Source: an uncultured Pseudomonadota bacterium (GTDB lineage Bacteria > Desulfobacterota_B > Binatia > UBA9968). Taken from it: a DNA stretch of 20,543 nucleotides. This document shows positions 1 to 11,078 of this stretch, one piece after another. Within the stretch, counting starts at the first letter, position 1, and each line of letters opens with the position of its first letter. The stretch is from NCBI GenBank assembly GCA_946478635.1, contig CAMLCX010000022.1, forward strand, positions 1-20,543, in the 5' to 3' direction. The notes beneath the pieces were generated by a model. That model searched no databases, had not been told where the DNA came from, and saw only the letters and a list, made by a program, of their open reading frames with translations. A program made the position numbers and the translations under genes.

Positions 1-851
<851 letters not shown>

Positions 852-894
852 GGACTGACCTCCAGCGGCCAAAAATCAAATTTTTAATCAATCT

Positions 895-923
895 TCTATA
901 GCGAATACGAGGAGGGTATTCAA
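895..923 (-). promoter_or_regulatory. Candidate sigma-70 promoter for metK, with an inverted repeat in its spacer
   Basis: On the minus strand TTGAAT (918-923) and TATAGA (895-900) are separated by exactly 17 bases; each box matches four of six consensus bases. A perfect 6-bp inverted repeat, GAATAC (903-908) and GTATTC (916-921), sits across the spacer and overlaps the -35 box. The leader to the metK ATG is AT-rich. metK may therefore be transcribed partly on its own. The matches are moderate, so this is a suggestion only. Confidence 0.35.
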
Positions 924-925
924 CC

Positions 926-1201
926 TTACTCGTTTTCGTTGAAGCGGTTGTCGATGAGCTTTTCGATTGCCTTCACCGCGCGCTCGGCGTCCTCGCCGGT
1001 TGCCTCGACGAGCACCTTGCTGCCCTGCGCTGCGGCGAGCGTCAGGACGCCCATGATGCTCCGGGCATCGGTGCTTTGGCCGTCCTTTGAAAGCATGACT
1101 TGGGCAGAGAACTTATTTGCGGTCTGCACTAACAAAGCAGCCGCGCGAGCGTGCAGCCCGAGTTTGTTCTTGATTTCAATCTTCTTAGTGACTTTGTTCA
1201 T
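926..1201 (-). CDS. ptsH: HPr-type phosphocarrier protein of the PTS
   Basis: A 91-residue HPr, the small cytosolic phosphocarrier that passes phosphate from enzyme I to EIIA proteins. The phospho-acceptor is His17 in NKLGLHARAAALL. Ser48 in DARSIMGVLTLAA, 31 residues later, matches the regulatory serine phosphorylated by HPr kinase in other bacteria. Length and motif spacing are normal. The ATG at 1201 lies 4 bp beyond the rapZ stop codon, and the ribosome site is weak, so translation is probably coupled to rapZ. A longer in-frame extension into rapZ exists but would put about 110 non-HPr residues in front, so I rejected it. With PtsN next to RapZ and RpoN nearby, the likely role is regulatory (nitrogen-PTS type) rather than sugar uptake, because no sugar permease gene is present. 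Confidence 0.93.
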   Translation of the reverse strand: MNKVTKKIEIKNKLGLHARAAALLVQTANKFSAQVMLSKDGQSTDARSIMGVLTLAAAQGSKVLVEATGEDAERAVKAIEKLIDNRFNENE

Positions 1202-1205
1202 GAGA

Positions 1206-2072
1206 TCATTTCTCGCTGTCGCGGTGTTTGACGTGGATGCGAAAATGTTCGTCGCTGAAACGCTTTCGTAACTCCTCCACCAAGACAACCGAGCGATGAC
1301 GGCCTCCGGTGCATCCGAGAGCCAAGGTGAGACTGCTCTTGCCTTCGCGTTCGTAAAGCGGCAAAGCAAATTCCAAAAGCGCGTAAAGACGATCGAGAAA
1401 TTTTTGCGTCTCCAAATTGCCGAGCACGTAATCGCGCACTTCGTTGTCCAGTCCACTCTTCGACCGCAGCTCGTCGACGAAGTAAGGATTGGGCAAGAAG
1501 CGCACGTCGAGAATGATGTCGGCATCATGGGGAATACCGTATTTATAACCGAATGAAGTCAAAAACAGCGTCATGCGGCGCCCGCTCGGCGCCTGACAGA
1601 ACTGCTGCTCCATTTCGCGTTTCAACTCGTGTACGTTGAAATGGCTGGTGTCGATCACCTTGTCGGCGAGTTCGCGGATCGACTCCAAAGCTTTTCGCTC
1701 GCGGGAAATGCCGATTTGGATCGACTCCTGGCCCGCTTGCGGATGGGGACGTCGGGTTTCGCTGAACCGCCTCAGCAGGACATCATCGGAAGCGTCGAAG
1801 AATAGGACCTGAACATAGTGGCCGGCGGCGCGCAAATCCGAAAGAACCTCGGGCAGGGCCTGTAGAAACTGACCCCCGCGCAGATCGACGCCAAGCGCGA
1901 TGCGGCGAATCTCTTCCTGATAGCCTTGACACAGATCGATGAACTTGGGAATGAGCAGGGCGGGAAAGTTGTCGACGCAGAAAAAACCGTTATCCTCAAG
2001 TGCTCGAATGGCGAAGCTTTTCCCTGAGCCTGATAAGCCGGTGATGACGATGATATCTAGCCCGTTCGCCAT
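1206..2072 (-). CDS. rapZ: RNase adapter / nucleotide-binding protein RapZ (YvcJ family)
   Basis: A 288-residue P-loop protein; E. coli RapZ has 284 residues. The N-terminal nucleotide-binding domain carries Walker A GLSGSGKS (residues 12-19), followed by RALEDNGFFCVDNFP, a stretch typical of the family. The C-terminal domain contains the hallmark GCTGGRHRSVVLVEEL close to the end. In E. coli RapZ senses glucosamine-6-phosphate and guides RNase E to small RNAs controlling glmS, thereby linking cell-envelope precursor supply to demand. Whether it has that RNA role here is unknown, because outside enterobacteria the function is less clear. It lies between ptsN (6 bp gap) and ptsH (4 bp gap), the usual rpoN-linked arrangement. 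The ATG at 2072 gives a normal N-terminus. Confidence 0.95.
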   Translation of the reverse strand: MANGLDIIVITGLSGSGKSFAIRALEDNGFFCVDNFPALLIPKFIDLCQGYQEEIRRIALGVDLRGGQFLQALPEVLSDLRAAGHYVQVLFFDASDDVLLRRFSETRRPHPQAGQESIQIGISRERKALESIRELADKVIDTSHFNVHELKREMEQQFCQAPSGRRMTLFLTSFGYKYGIPHDADIILDVRFLPNPYFVDELRSKSGLDNEVRDYVLGNLETQKFLDRLYALLEFALPLYEREGKSSLTLALGCTGGRHRSVVLVEELRKRFSDEHFRIHVKHRDSEK

Positions 2073-2078
2073 AGCAAC

Positions 2079-2540
2079 TCAAAATTTGTCGTCCTCTTCG
2101 GCGATAATCTCGTAAAGCTCCTGTTGAGTTTGTGCTTCATTCAAACGGCGCCGGAACACGTCATCTTTGAGTAAGCGGGAGATTCGCGCCAACGCCTTAA
2201 GGTGGTCCGCTGCGGCGTTTTCCGGAGCGATCAACGCAAAGAATAAATGCGTCGGTTCGCCGTCTAGCGATGCGAAGTCCACTCCTGCAGGGCTGCGTGC
2301 AAAGACTCCTAGAACCCGATCGACTCCGGCCAGTTTTCCATGCGGGATAGCCACACCCTCGCCGATCGCCGTGGTGCTGATGCGTTCGCGATCAAGGAGC
2401 ACATCGAGCACCTTCTGCCTATCGAGTCGGCGGTAACAATCGGCGAGGCAGCCGGCCATTTCCTCAATGGCGCTGCTTTTGTCGCGACTCTGGAGCGCCG
2501 GGATAACGGACTGGAGGTTGATGAAGTCGGTGATTTTCAA
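2079..2540 (-). CDS. ptsN: Nitrogen-regulatory PTS EIIA protein (EIIA-Ntr)
   Basis: A 153-residue PTS EIIA type-2 domain of the PtsN family, a cytosolic regulator that takes phosphate from an HPr-type carrier. The active-site histidine is His67 in IGEGVAIPHGKL, and the later segments LFFALIAPENAAADHLKALARIS fit the fold. The start is TTG at 2540: a TGA stop lies two codons upstream in frame, and AAGAAGG is eight bases before the TTG. The resulting MKITDFINLQSV matches the usual family N-terminus. Its first bases overlap the stop of the small upstream frame (TTGA). In other bacteria PtsN links nitrogen and carbon status to potassium transport and sigma-54 functions, which fits rpoN being nearby. 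The usual neighbour hprK is absent between this gene and rapZ. Confidence 0.94.
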   Translation of the reverse strand: MKITDFINLQSVIPALQSRDKSSAIEEMAGCLADCYRRLDRQKVLDVLLDRERISTTAIGEGVAIPHGKLAGVDRVLGVFARSPAGVDFASLDGEPTHLFFALIAPENAAADHLKALARISRLLKDDVFRRRLNEAQTQQELYEIIAEEDDKF

Positions 2541-2788
2541 AAGTCAAACCTTCTTTGAACAAAGTTGTTGATGGACGCTGGGCACCAACGCAATGCGCTG
2601 TTCCCGTAAATCGTCCTACCGCTTCCACTTCGATTTTTCCCTATCATGATCGCTGCCAAAATGCTCGGCGCATTGCCGAGATTACGTTCGCGATGCATTC
2701 GGTGCGCCATGCTCAGGGTTTTTGGGATGAGGAAATCATGACCGAGACGTTCATAGCGATCATGACGCGAATGCACCGCCACATTCAT
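2537..2788 (-). CDS. Unrecognised 83-codon frame in the usual hpf slot (doubtful)
   Basis: This frame fills the 244 bp between rpoN and ptsN. Its ATG overlaps the rpoN stop as ATGA (2785-2788), and its own TGA overlaps the ptsN start as TTGA (2537-2540). Both overlaps are of the coupled-operon type seen elsewhere in this operon. The product begins MNVAVHSRHDRYERLG, is rich in His, Arg and Met, has no membrane segment, and I do not recognise it. In related clusters this slot holds hpf/raiA, about 95-180 residues, and I see no convincing match to HPF in this frame. The other two forward frames are stopped. It may be a diverged small gene, a decayed hpf, or chance. Confidence 0.3.
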   Translation of the reverse strand: MNVAVHSRHDRYERLGHDFLIPKTLSMAHRMHRERNLGNAPSILAAIMIGKNRSGSGRTIYGNSALRWCPASINNFVQRRFDF

Positions 2789-4263
2789 CGACGCAGGAAA
2801 GGCTGGCGGCGTTTTGACGAAGGAAGAATGCCCATCGCCTCGCGGTATTTTGCAACCGTACGCCGAGCAATATCGATGGAATCGGTCGACAACATGGCGG
2901 CAATATGCTGATCGCTGTAGGGTTTGCGCGGGTCCTCGTTACCGATAATCCCGCGGATTTTTTCTTTGACGCTTTCACTAGCGACGTCCTCGCCATTGCC
3001 GCCCTTGAGACCACTCTGGAAAAAAAACTTGAGCTCGTAAAGCCCTTGAGGCGTGTGCACGTATTTATTCGCCGTCGCGCGGCTGACCGTGGACTCATGC
3101 ATGTGAATGTCCTCGGCAACATCGCGCAGCACCATCGGCTTGAGGTGGCTTACCCCATGATCAAGAAACTCTTGCTGAAATTTGAAGATGCTTTGGGTTA
3201 CCCGGAAAAGTGTCTGCTGACGCTGCTGGATGCTTTTGATCAGCCAGGTCGCCGCACGCACTTTTTCTTGCAGATATTGTCGCGCCTGTTCCTCCTCGGC
3301 GCCTTCTTGGCCCGCCATCCGCCTGTAGAGCGAACTCACCCGCAGTCGTGGCACGCCGTCATCATTTAAGTAAATGAGAAATTCATCACCGACCTTTTCG
3401 ACGAAGACATCCGGCAATACCGTGCGAACCTCATCTTGTTCGTAACCGCGCGAAGGTTTGGGCTCCAGGGAAGTAATCATGTGTGCCGCTTCGGCGATCT
3501 CGTCAATCGTGACGTTTAGATCCTTCGCCAACTTCTCATATCGCTTCGACTCGAGGAAATGGAGATACTCGCCGACAATTCTCGCGGCCAAGCTATCGCT
3601 CAGCCGTAAGTTTTCGAGCTGGATCAATAAACACTCGCGCAGATCCCGCGCCGCAACGCCGACGGGATCAAAAAATTGGACCCGTCTCAACACCGCTTCG
3701 AATTCGTCAACGTTGCTTTCGGTCGCATTGCAGATCTCATCACGGCTGAGAGCGAGATAACCATTTTCGTCAAGGTTCTGAATAATGTACTGCCCGATAG
3801 TGGATTCGCGTTCCGTGATCTTTGACAGCCGCAGCTGCCAGATGAGATGGTCTTCCAACGTGGTTTTTTTGGTCAGGCTGTTTTCCCAGGACGGCGGTGA
3901 GTCGCCGTCTTCCGACGTGGCCTCCGCCGTCAGTGAACCGTGAATGGAATTCGAGTGCGTGTCGAGGTATTCCTGCCAGTCCAACGTGCCGATCTTGTCC
4001 ACCGTTGAGAGCTCGCGATTGAGCACCGCTTCGGCGGCCTCCACGCCCGGAATGGTATCCGCCGATTCAGCGCGCGGCTGCTCCCCGCTCTCAGGCTCTT
4101 CGGCCTGCCCCTCTTCCAACGCCGGATTCTCCTGCAATTCCTTGAGAACCATTTCTTCCAATTCCACGCGGGAGAGTTGCAGCAATTTAATCGCTTGCTG
4201 CAACTGCGGCGTCATCACCAGCTGTTGAGCCAGTTTTTGAACTTGTCTAATTTCAAGAGCCAT
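2785..4263 (-). CDS. rpoN: RNA polymerase sigma-54 factor
   Basis: A 492-residue sigma-54, which directs RNA polymerase to -24/-12 promoters and needs AAA+ activators to open DNA. Region I (about residues 1-51) is the Gln/Leu-rich activator-interaction segment that begins MALEIRQVQKLAQQLVMTPQ. An acidic linker, about residues 52-130, follows. The core-binding domain spans about 130-320. The DNA-binding domain includes the helix-turn-helix around MVLRDVAEDIHMHESTVSRA and ends with the RpoN box ARRTVAKYRE (466-475). All domains are present and the length is normal. The ATG at 4263 is two bases from the lptB stop, so it is co-transcribed with the lpt genes, a common deltaproteobacterial arrangement. 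Targets cannot be predicted from this window. Confidence 0.97.
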   Translation of the reverse strand: MALEIRQVQKLAQQLVMTPQLQQAIKLLQLSRVELEEMVLKELQENPALEEGQAEEPESGEQPRAESADTIPGVEAAEAVLNRELSTVDKIGTLDWQEYLDTHSNSIHGSLTAEATSEDGDSPPSWENSLTKKTTLEDHLIWQLRLSKITERESTIGQYIIQNLDENGYLALSRDEICNATESNVDEFEAVLRRVQFFDPVGVAARDLRECLLIQLENLRLSDSLAARIVGEYLHFLESKRYEKLAKDLNVTIDEIAEAAHMITSLEPKPSRGYEQDEVRTVLPDVFVEKVGDEFLIYLNDDGVPRLRVSSLYRRMAGQEGAEEEQARQYLQEKVRAATWLIKSIQQRQQTLFRVTQSIFKFQQEFLDHGVSHLKPMVLRDVAEDIHMHESTVSRATANKYVHTPQGLYELKFFFQSGLKGGNGEDVASESVKEKIRGIIGNEDPRKPYSDQHIAAMLSTDSIDIARRTVAKYREAMGILPSSKRRQPFLRR

Positions 4264-4265
4264 GG

Positions 4266-4988
4266 CTAGAACTTAAAGCCTTCTCCCAAATAGAATTTGC
4301 GCGCTTGAGCGCTCGCGCTGATCACCTCGGGGCTGCCCTCTTCGAGGACCACCCCTTCATTGATAATGTAAGCCCGGTCACAGATTCCCAGGGTTTCCCG
4401 AACGTTGTGATCGGTGATGAGAATGCCGATGCCGCTGCTAATCAGTCGACGCACGATCTTTTGAATCTCTGCCACGGCGATCGGGTCGATACCGGTAAAC
4501 GGCTCGTCCAGGAGCAGAAAAAAAGGCGATAGCACGAGAGCCCGAGCAATCTCCACGCGTCTGCGCTCGCCGCCCGAGAGCGTGATGGCCTTGTTCCTGG
4601 CCAAATGCGCGACTCCAAGCATTTTCATCAACGCATCGGCGCGCTCGTGTTGCTCGGCGTTATTTAAATCGAGGGTCTGCAAAATGGCCCTTAAATTTTC
4701 TTCCACCGTCAACCGCCGAAAGACCGAGGATTCCTGGGGCAGGTAGCTAATGCCGGCCCTGGCTCGTTCATGCATCGGCGCGCTCGTCAGGTCTTCGTCA
4801 TTCATGAGCACGCGTCCATCGTCGGGGCGAACTAAACCCACCATCATATGAAATGTCGTGGTCTTGCCCGCTCCATTCGGGCCTAATAATCCGACAACCT
4901 CGCCACCTTTCACTTCGATGTTTATGCCATTAACAACACAGCGCCCGCCGTACGATTTGGCGACAGTTACCGCCTTGAGGACGCTCAT
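4266..4988 (-). CDS. lptB: LPS export ABC transporter ATPase LptB
   Basis: A 240-residue cytosolic ATPase that powers extraction of LPS from the inner membrane with LptF and LptG and passes it to the LptC-LptA bridge. Visible motifs are Walker A GPNGAGKT (36-43), Q-loop Gln85 in YLPQESSVFRRLTVEENL, signature LSGGE (137-141), Walker B FFLLLDEP with Asp161 and Glu162, and the H-loop His194 in ITDHNV. The segment YLPQESSVFRRL is characteristic of LptB among ABC ATPases. The ATG at 4988 overlaps the lptA stop by four bases (ATGA). lptF and lptG are not in this window, as is usual, and must lie elsewhere. Confidence 0.96.
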   Translation of the reverse strand: MSVLKAVTVAKSYGGRCVVNGINIEVKGGEVVGLLGPNGAGKTTTFHMMVGLVRPDDGRVLMNDEDLTSAPMHERARAGISYLPQESSVFRRLTVEENLRAILQTLDLNNAEQHERADALMKMLGVAHLARNKAITLSGGERRRVEIARALVLSPFFLLLDEPFTGIDPIAVAEIQKIVRRLISSGIGILITDHNVRETLGICDRAYIINEGVVLEEGSPEVISASAQARKFYLGEGFKF

Positions 4989-5539
4989 TCTTTCTTGGCG
5001 TCCCCTTGCTCCCGGCCCTTCAGTTCCTCCGGAAATATAGTGGCCTGCACCCGCACTTTGCCGTCGCCCTCGGCGGTCGCTTTGTCTTGCTCGACATAGT
5101 ACACGACTTTAGCGCCGCTCACTTGACTGTTGCCTTGGCGCATCACCGGACTCCCGGTAAGGGTGACGGTCTTCGCCTTGTCGTCAAATACCGCTTTGTC
5201 ACCGGTCGCCACGCGATTGCCTTGAGTGGCGTTCACCTTGCCCTCGGCGACGATTTGTTTCATCTGCTTCATCTCGGGATCATAGTAGGCCGTAAGGGTC
5301 TCACTGCGCATGGTCATATCGTTTTGAATCGTAACAACGCGTCCCTTGTAGGCGATCGTATTTTTTTTCTGATCGACCTCCATCCAGTCGGAGGTGATAT
5401 AAATCGGATCCTTTTTGTTGAATTCGAACCCCGTGCCACTTTTGTTGCCTTCGTCCTTCGCCGCTGCTGCCGCACAGACGGCACCGTCCGGGCGGCCTAA
5501 AAGCACTAGAAGCAAAATGAAAAAACTCAACCGACGCAT
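4985..5539 (-). CDS. lptA: Periplasmic LPS bridge protein LptA
   Basis: A 184-residue OstA/LptA-fold protein that forms the periplasmic beta-jellyroll bridge carrying LPS from LptC to the outer membrane LptD. I chose the ATG at 5539 because it gives MRRLSFFILLLVLLGRPDGAV, a clean signal peptide ending near the Ala-rich stretch at residues 21-27, and because GGGGGA lies seven bases upstream. A longer frame reaches 5608 but would put 23 non-signal residues first. The mature domain begins DPIYITSDWMEVDQKKNTIAY and repeats the strand pattern YKGRV...EGKV...TGSP...GDGKV expected of the fold. It starts 4 bp after lptC and overlaps lptB by four bases, so LptC, LptA and LptB are made together. Confidence 0.92.
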   Translation of the reverse strand: MRRLSFFILLLVLLGRPDGAVCAAAAAKDEGNKSGTGFEFNKKDPIYITSDWMEVDQKKNTIAYKGRVVTIQNDMTMRSETLTAYYDPEMKQMKQIVAEGKVNATQGNRVATGDKAVFDDKAKTVTLTGSPVMRQGNSQVSGAKVVYYVEQDKATAEGDGKVRVQATIFPEELKGREQGDAKKE

Positions 5540-5543
5540 GCCA

Positions 5544-6170
5544 TTATCCCCCGATCGGCTGGCTTGAAGAAGCCTTATTTTTTTTCTTGGCCAACTTATC
5601 AGGCTCAATCTTTGTCTTCACGGCCTGAATCAGACGAATCTTTTTCCCTTCAAACTCAGCTTCCATGCGAGCGCCCTCCAATGCGATCCCCTCGCCCACC
5701 ACGATCGTGTGGTTCGGCAACACGATCTGATCCTTCGCCGGCGTATAATTGGCTTCCTCGGATGTCAGCACGTAGCCTTGAAAAGTGACCTGGACGCTAC
5801 CGCGAAGCTCCATTCTCTCGAGCTCTTTTTCGTTTAAGTAAAGAAGCGCTTCGTCGCCCTTAGTCTCGGCGACTTCGCCTTTCTTGTCGTAGTAATAAAA
5901 CCGCGGCTTCTTGATGACCGCTTCTTTTTGCTCCTTGTAGTAATTTGCTTCGTCGCCAAAAAGCTCCCAAACTTTGCGACCGTTTTCGATTTTGGAGCGG
6001 TGAAAGTCTTTGATTTGCAGAGACGATTCGGGAAGGTAGTCGAGCGCCTTCATGGGATTCGTCTTGATGTCCTTCTGCACCCGGCGGACGATCTCAGCGA
6101 CCTTGTAACCCACGCCTCCCAATGAAATCAGGATTGCCAGCAAGAGAATGGATCGCCTCGTTCTACGCAT
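5544..6170 (-). CDS. lptC: LPS export membrane-anchored protein LptC
   Basis: A 208-residue bitopic inner-membrane protein that receives LPS from LptB2FG and passes it to LptA. One membrane segment (about residues 7-22, RSILLLAILISLGGVGY) follows a short basic start, with the rest in the periplasm. The jellyroll part includes the motifs RKVWELFGDEANYYKE and LTSEEANYTPAKDQIVLPN, typical of LptC. The tail is Lys-rich. I chose ATG at 6170; a TTG at 6179 would add three residues, and neither has a strong ribosome site. A candidate promoter at 6190-6218 would leave only about four bases before the TTG, which favours the ATG. LptC sequences diverge widely, so the call rests on fold pattern plus position immediately before lptA. 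Confidence 0.88.
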   Translation of the reverse strand: MRRTRRSILLLAILISLGGVGYKVAEIVRRVQKDIKTNPMKALDYLPESSLQIKDFHRSKIENGRKVWELFGDEANYYKEQKEAVIKKPRFYYYDKKGEVAETKGDEALLYLNEKELERMELRGSVQVTFQGYVLTSEEANYTPAKDQIVLPNHTIVVGEGIALEGARMEAEFEGKKIRLIQAVKTKIEPDKLAKKKNKASSSQPIGG

Positions 6171-6189
6171 AACGCTCAACTCAAATGCA

Positions 6190-6218
6190 AAAGTACCACG
6201 CTTCGAGAACCCTGTAAA
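6190..6218 (-). promoter_or_regulatory. Weak candidate promoter ahead of lptC
   Basis: In the 87-bp gap between kdsC and lptC, the only sizeable gap in this part of the operon, the minus strand has TTTACA (6213-6218, five of six -35 bases), a 17-base spacer, and TACTTT (6190-6195, three of six -10 bases). It could give lptCAB and rpoN extra expression independent of the kds genes, as E. coli does with a promoter inside kdsC. The -10 match is poor. Confidence 0.28.
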
Positions 6219-6257
6219 GGAATCGGCATGAATATTGCTTTAGGGCGGCAGGTTATT

Positions 6258-6797
6258 CTAAGTTGACCCTAATTTAGCTATCAGTGAAGCCCATTTGCCT
6301 TGAGCCATAAGCAGGAGTTCAGCTATCTCGCGCACGGCACCCCGCCCGCCTTCGGCAGTCGTCACGAAGTCCGCCTCCAGGCGCAGCGCGTCCCACCCAT
6401 CGGCAACCGAAAAACCCAGACCCGCCTGGCGCAAGGTCGGTAGATCGAGTATGTCGTCGCCCATATATGCGATTTGCTCATCGCGAAGAGACCGGCTGCG
6501 CTTGATCGCGTTATAGGCGGCGAGTTTATCGCGCACGCCCTCCCGTAGCAGACGCACGCCGAGTTCCTTGGCGCGATGGCGCACGCTTCGTGATGATCGC
6601 GCCGTTATAAAACCGACTTCAATGCCACCGCGCAATAGTAAGGCAATGCCCTGACCGTCGCGCACGTGGAACTGCTTTGTTTCTACACCCCTGTCGTCCA
6701 CGATGATGCGCCCATCGGTCAGCACGCCGTCGACGTCGAGAAGAAGCAATGAAACGTGCTGCGCCTTGTTGCGAAGACTCGAAGGAATACGCTTCAC
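6258..6797 (-). CDS. kdsC: 3-deoxy-D-manno-octulosonate 8-phosphate phosphatase
   Basis: A 179-residue HAD-superfamily phosphatase that removes phosphate from Kdo-8-phosphate to give Kdo. Motif I is LLDVDGVLTDG, with nucleophile Asp21 and general acid Asp23. Motif II is the Thr in FITARSS, motif III is the Lys in VRDKLAAY, and motif IV is GDDILDLP. There is no large cap domain, as expected for the tetrameric KdsC type. The start is GTG at 6797, 7 bp after the kdsD stop, and gives a normal short N-terminal lead before motif I. It sits between kdsD and lptC, so Kdo synthesis is coupled to LPS export. Confidence 0.95.
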   Translation of the reverse strand: MKRIPSSLRNKAQHVSLLLLDVDGVLTDGRIIVDDRGVETKQFHVRDGQGIALLLRGGIEVGFITARSSRSVRHRAKELGVRLLREGVRDKLAAYNAIKRSRSLRDEQIAYMGDDILDLPTLRQAGLGFSVADGWDALRLEADFVTTAEGGRGAVREIAELLLMAQGKWASLIAKLGST

Positions 6798-6804
6798 AGA
6801 TCGA

Positions 6805-7782
6805 TCAAATCCCTGTTTTGAGAATGTCGTGCAGATGAATGATACCGACGGGTTTTTGGTCGGCGTCGAGCACGAACAGGCTGGTAATCGGACGAAGGGG
6901 GTTTTCTTCCATCACGGCGAGCGCTTGAGCGGCGAGAACATCCTTCGCAATGGTTCGCGGACCCTGGGTCATGACCTCGTCGGTTCTTTTGCTGAGAATG
7001 CCGTCGCCGTGAGCCTGCAAGCCACGGCGCAAATCGCCGTCGGTGATGATGCCGATAAGTTGGCTCGCCGAGTCGATGACGCCGGTCACTCCAAGGCGTT
7101 TGGAAGTTATTTCAAACAGCGCTTCCTTGACAGAAACATCGTGGCGCACCAATGGAAGTTCTGCTTCTCGATGCATCAAATCCTCGACGCGGAGGATCAG
7201 TCGCCGCCCCAGAATGCCGCCGGGGTGTCGGACAGCAAAATCTTCTTCTTTAAAACCTCGTTCTTCGAGCAGCACGACTGCCAGTGCATCGCCCATGGCC
7301 AATGCCGCCGTCGTGCTCGCAGTCGGCGCCAATCCAAGCGGACAGGCTTCTTTAACCGCGACGTTGAGCACAACATCGCCGGCCTTGGCCAACGACGATT
7401 CCGGATTGCCGGTCATAACGATCAATTTGAGCTCGTGGAGTTTGAAATGAGGCAGCAGCTTGAGAATCTCGTCGGTCTCGCCGCTGTTGGATACCGCCAC
7501 AATCACATCCCCCTTCATGACCATGCCGAGGTCGCCGTGCACGCCGTCGCCGGAATGAAGAAAAAATGCCGGGGTCCCGGTGCTGGCAAGCGTCGCCGCG
7601 ATCTTGCGGCAGATCAGGCCGGACTTTCCCAAGCCCGTCACCACCACTTTGCCACGACAGTCGCGCAGCAACTGCACGGCCTGCACAAAATTTTCGTCGA
7701 GCCGCTCGATCAGGGAAACAATTCCGTCCGACTCGATACGCAAGACGTCCGCTGCGCGTTTGAGAACGGCCTCTGCGTTCAC
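6805..7782 (-). CDS. kdsD: D-arabinose 5-phosphate isomerase (KdsD/KpsF family)
   Basis: A 325-residue isomerase turning ribulose 5-phosphate into arabinose 5-phosphate, the first committed sugar for Kdo. An N-terminal SIS domain (about 35-185) has GLGKSG (50-55), SNSGET (98-103) and RHPGG with His186. Two CBS domains follow (about 202-258 and 268-325). The loop usually written HPAEAxHGD reads HSGDGVHGD (76-84), so the usual Glu is Asp79. The start is GTG at 7782, overlapping the kdsA stop as GTGA. Chromosomal position inside the kds-lpt cluster argues for the housekeeping KdsD rather than a capsule-linked KpsF. A very long open frame on the opposite strand here is a coding shadow. Confidence 0.94.
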   Translation of the reverse strand: MNAEAVLKRAADVLRIESDGIVSLIERLDENFVQAVQLLRDCRGKVVVTGLGKSGLICRKIAATLASTGTPAFFLHSGDGVHGDLGMVMKGDVIVAVSNSGETDEILKLLPHFKLHELKLIVMTGNPESSLAKAGDVVLNVAVKEACPLGLAPTASTTAALAMGDALAVVLLEERGFKEEDFAVRHPGGILGRRLILRVEDLMHREAELPLVRHDVSVKEALFEITSKRLGVTGVIDSASQLIGIITDGDLRRGLQAHGDGILSKRTDEVMTQGPRTIAKDVLAAQALAVMEENPLRPITSLFVLDADQKPVGIIHLHDILKTGI

Positions 7783-8621
7783 CGCTGGCCGCCTTCCGCC
7801 GCCTTCACCAGACCATCAAGCTGTTTGACGACGGTGAGTAAACCCTCGAAGTCTTCCAACTTGAGAGAATTCGGCCCGTCGCTCAACGCCTGATCGGGAT
7901 CTTCGTGGACTTCCATGAAAAGCGCATCAACTCCCGCGGCCACTCCCGCACGAGCCAGCGCAGGAATATACTTACGCTCACCAGCCGAGGCGTTGCCCAG
8001 ACCGCCTGGCAGCTGGAGACTGTGGGTCGCGTCGAAGACGACGGGAAAACCGAGCTCGCGCATCACCACGAGGGAACGCATATCGGAGACCAGATTATTG
8101 TAGCCGAAAGACGCGCCGCGTTCGGTGAGTAGAATTTGCCGATTGCCGGTGGAAAGAATCTTGTCGAGGACATTGCGCATATCCCAAGGGGCGAGGAACT
8201 GCCCCTTTTTCACGTTCACCACACGGCCGGAATTGCCCACCGCGAGCACAAAGTCCGTCTGCCGGCAGAGAAACGCCGGAATTTGCAGCACGTCGGCGAC
8301 CTCTTTCACGGCCGCGACTTGATTGATCTCATGGACATCGGTCAAGATCGGCACGCCGATTTTCGCTTTCACCTCAGCGAGAATTTCAAGACCCTTGACC
8401 AAACCAGGACCGCGAAACGAATCCACGGAAGATCGATTCGCTTTGTCATAGGACGATTTGAAAATATACGGAACCCCGGCACGGTCGGCTTTCTCTTTGA
8501 GCGCGCCCGCATGGCGCAGTGCCGCCTCCCGGCTTTCGATCACGCATGGACCGGCAATAACGACAAGCGGCGAACCTCCGCCGATTGGTAACGGCCCTAC
8601 TTTGACGATTTGAGTAGTCAT
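7779..8621 (-). CDS. kdsA: Kdo-8-phosphate synthase, metal-dependent type
   Basis: A 280-residue TIM-barrel enzyme that joins arabinose 5-phosphate and phosphoenolpyruvate into Kdo-8-phosphate. Motifs include [37 protein letters not shown] and [12 protein letters not shown]. The N-terminal motif is IAGPCVIES, with Cys26 where the E. coli enzyme has Asn, which places it with the metal-dependent class typified by Aquifex. His200 ([11 protein letters not shown]), Glu237 and Asp248 are the other expected metal ligands. I chose ATG at 8621 because it gives the usual family length. An in-frame GTG at 8645 overlaps the pyrG stop by one base (TAGTG) and would add eight residues; neither start has a clear ribosome site. 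Confidence 0.95.
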   Translation of the reverse strand: MTTQIVKVGPLPIGGGSPLVVIAGPCVIESREAALRHAGALKEKADRAGVPYIFKSSYDKANRSSVDSFRGPGLVKGLEILAEVKAKIGVPILTDVHEINQVAAVKEVADVLQIPAFLCRQTDFVLAVGNSGRVVNVKKGQFLAPWDMRNVLDKILSTGNRQILLTERGASFGYNNLVSDMRSLVVMRELGFPVVFDATHSLQLPGGLGNASAGERKYIPALARAGVAAGVDALFMEVHEDPDQALSDGPNSLKLEDFEGLLTVVKQLDGLVKAAEGGQR

Positions 8622-8644
8622 CGAAACAATCGAGCTATCGAACA

Positions 8645-11078
<2,434 letters not shown>

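Noticed and set aside
852..925. SAM riboswitch ahead of metK
   Set aside because: Only 74 bases are available and none of the expected conserved helices were seen.
6703..7893. 396-codon open frame on the plus strand opposite kdsD and kdsC
   Set aside because: It is antisense to two clear enzymes with all motifs intact; the product has no recognisable domain. High GC with codon bias gives such shadow frames.
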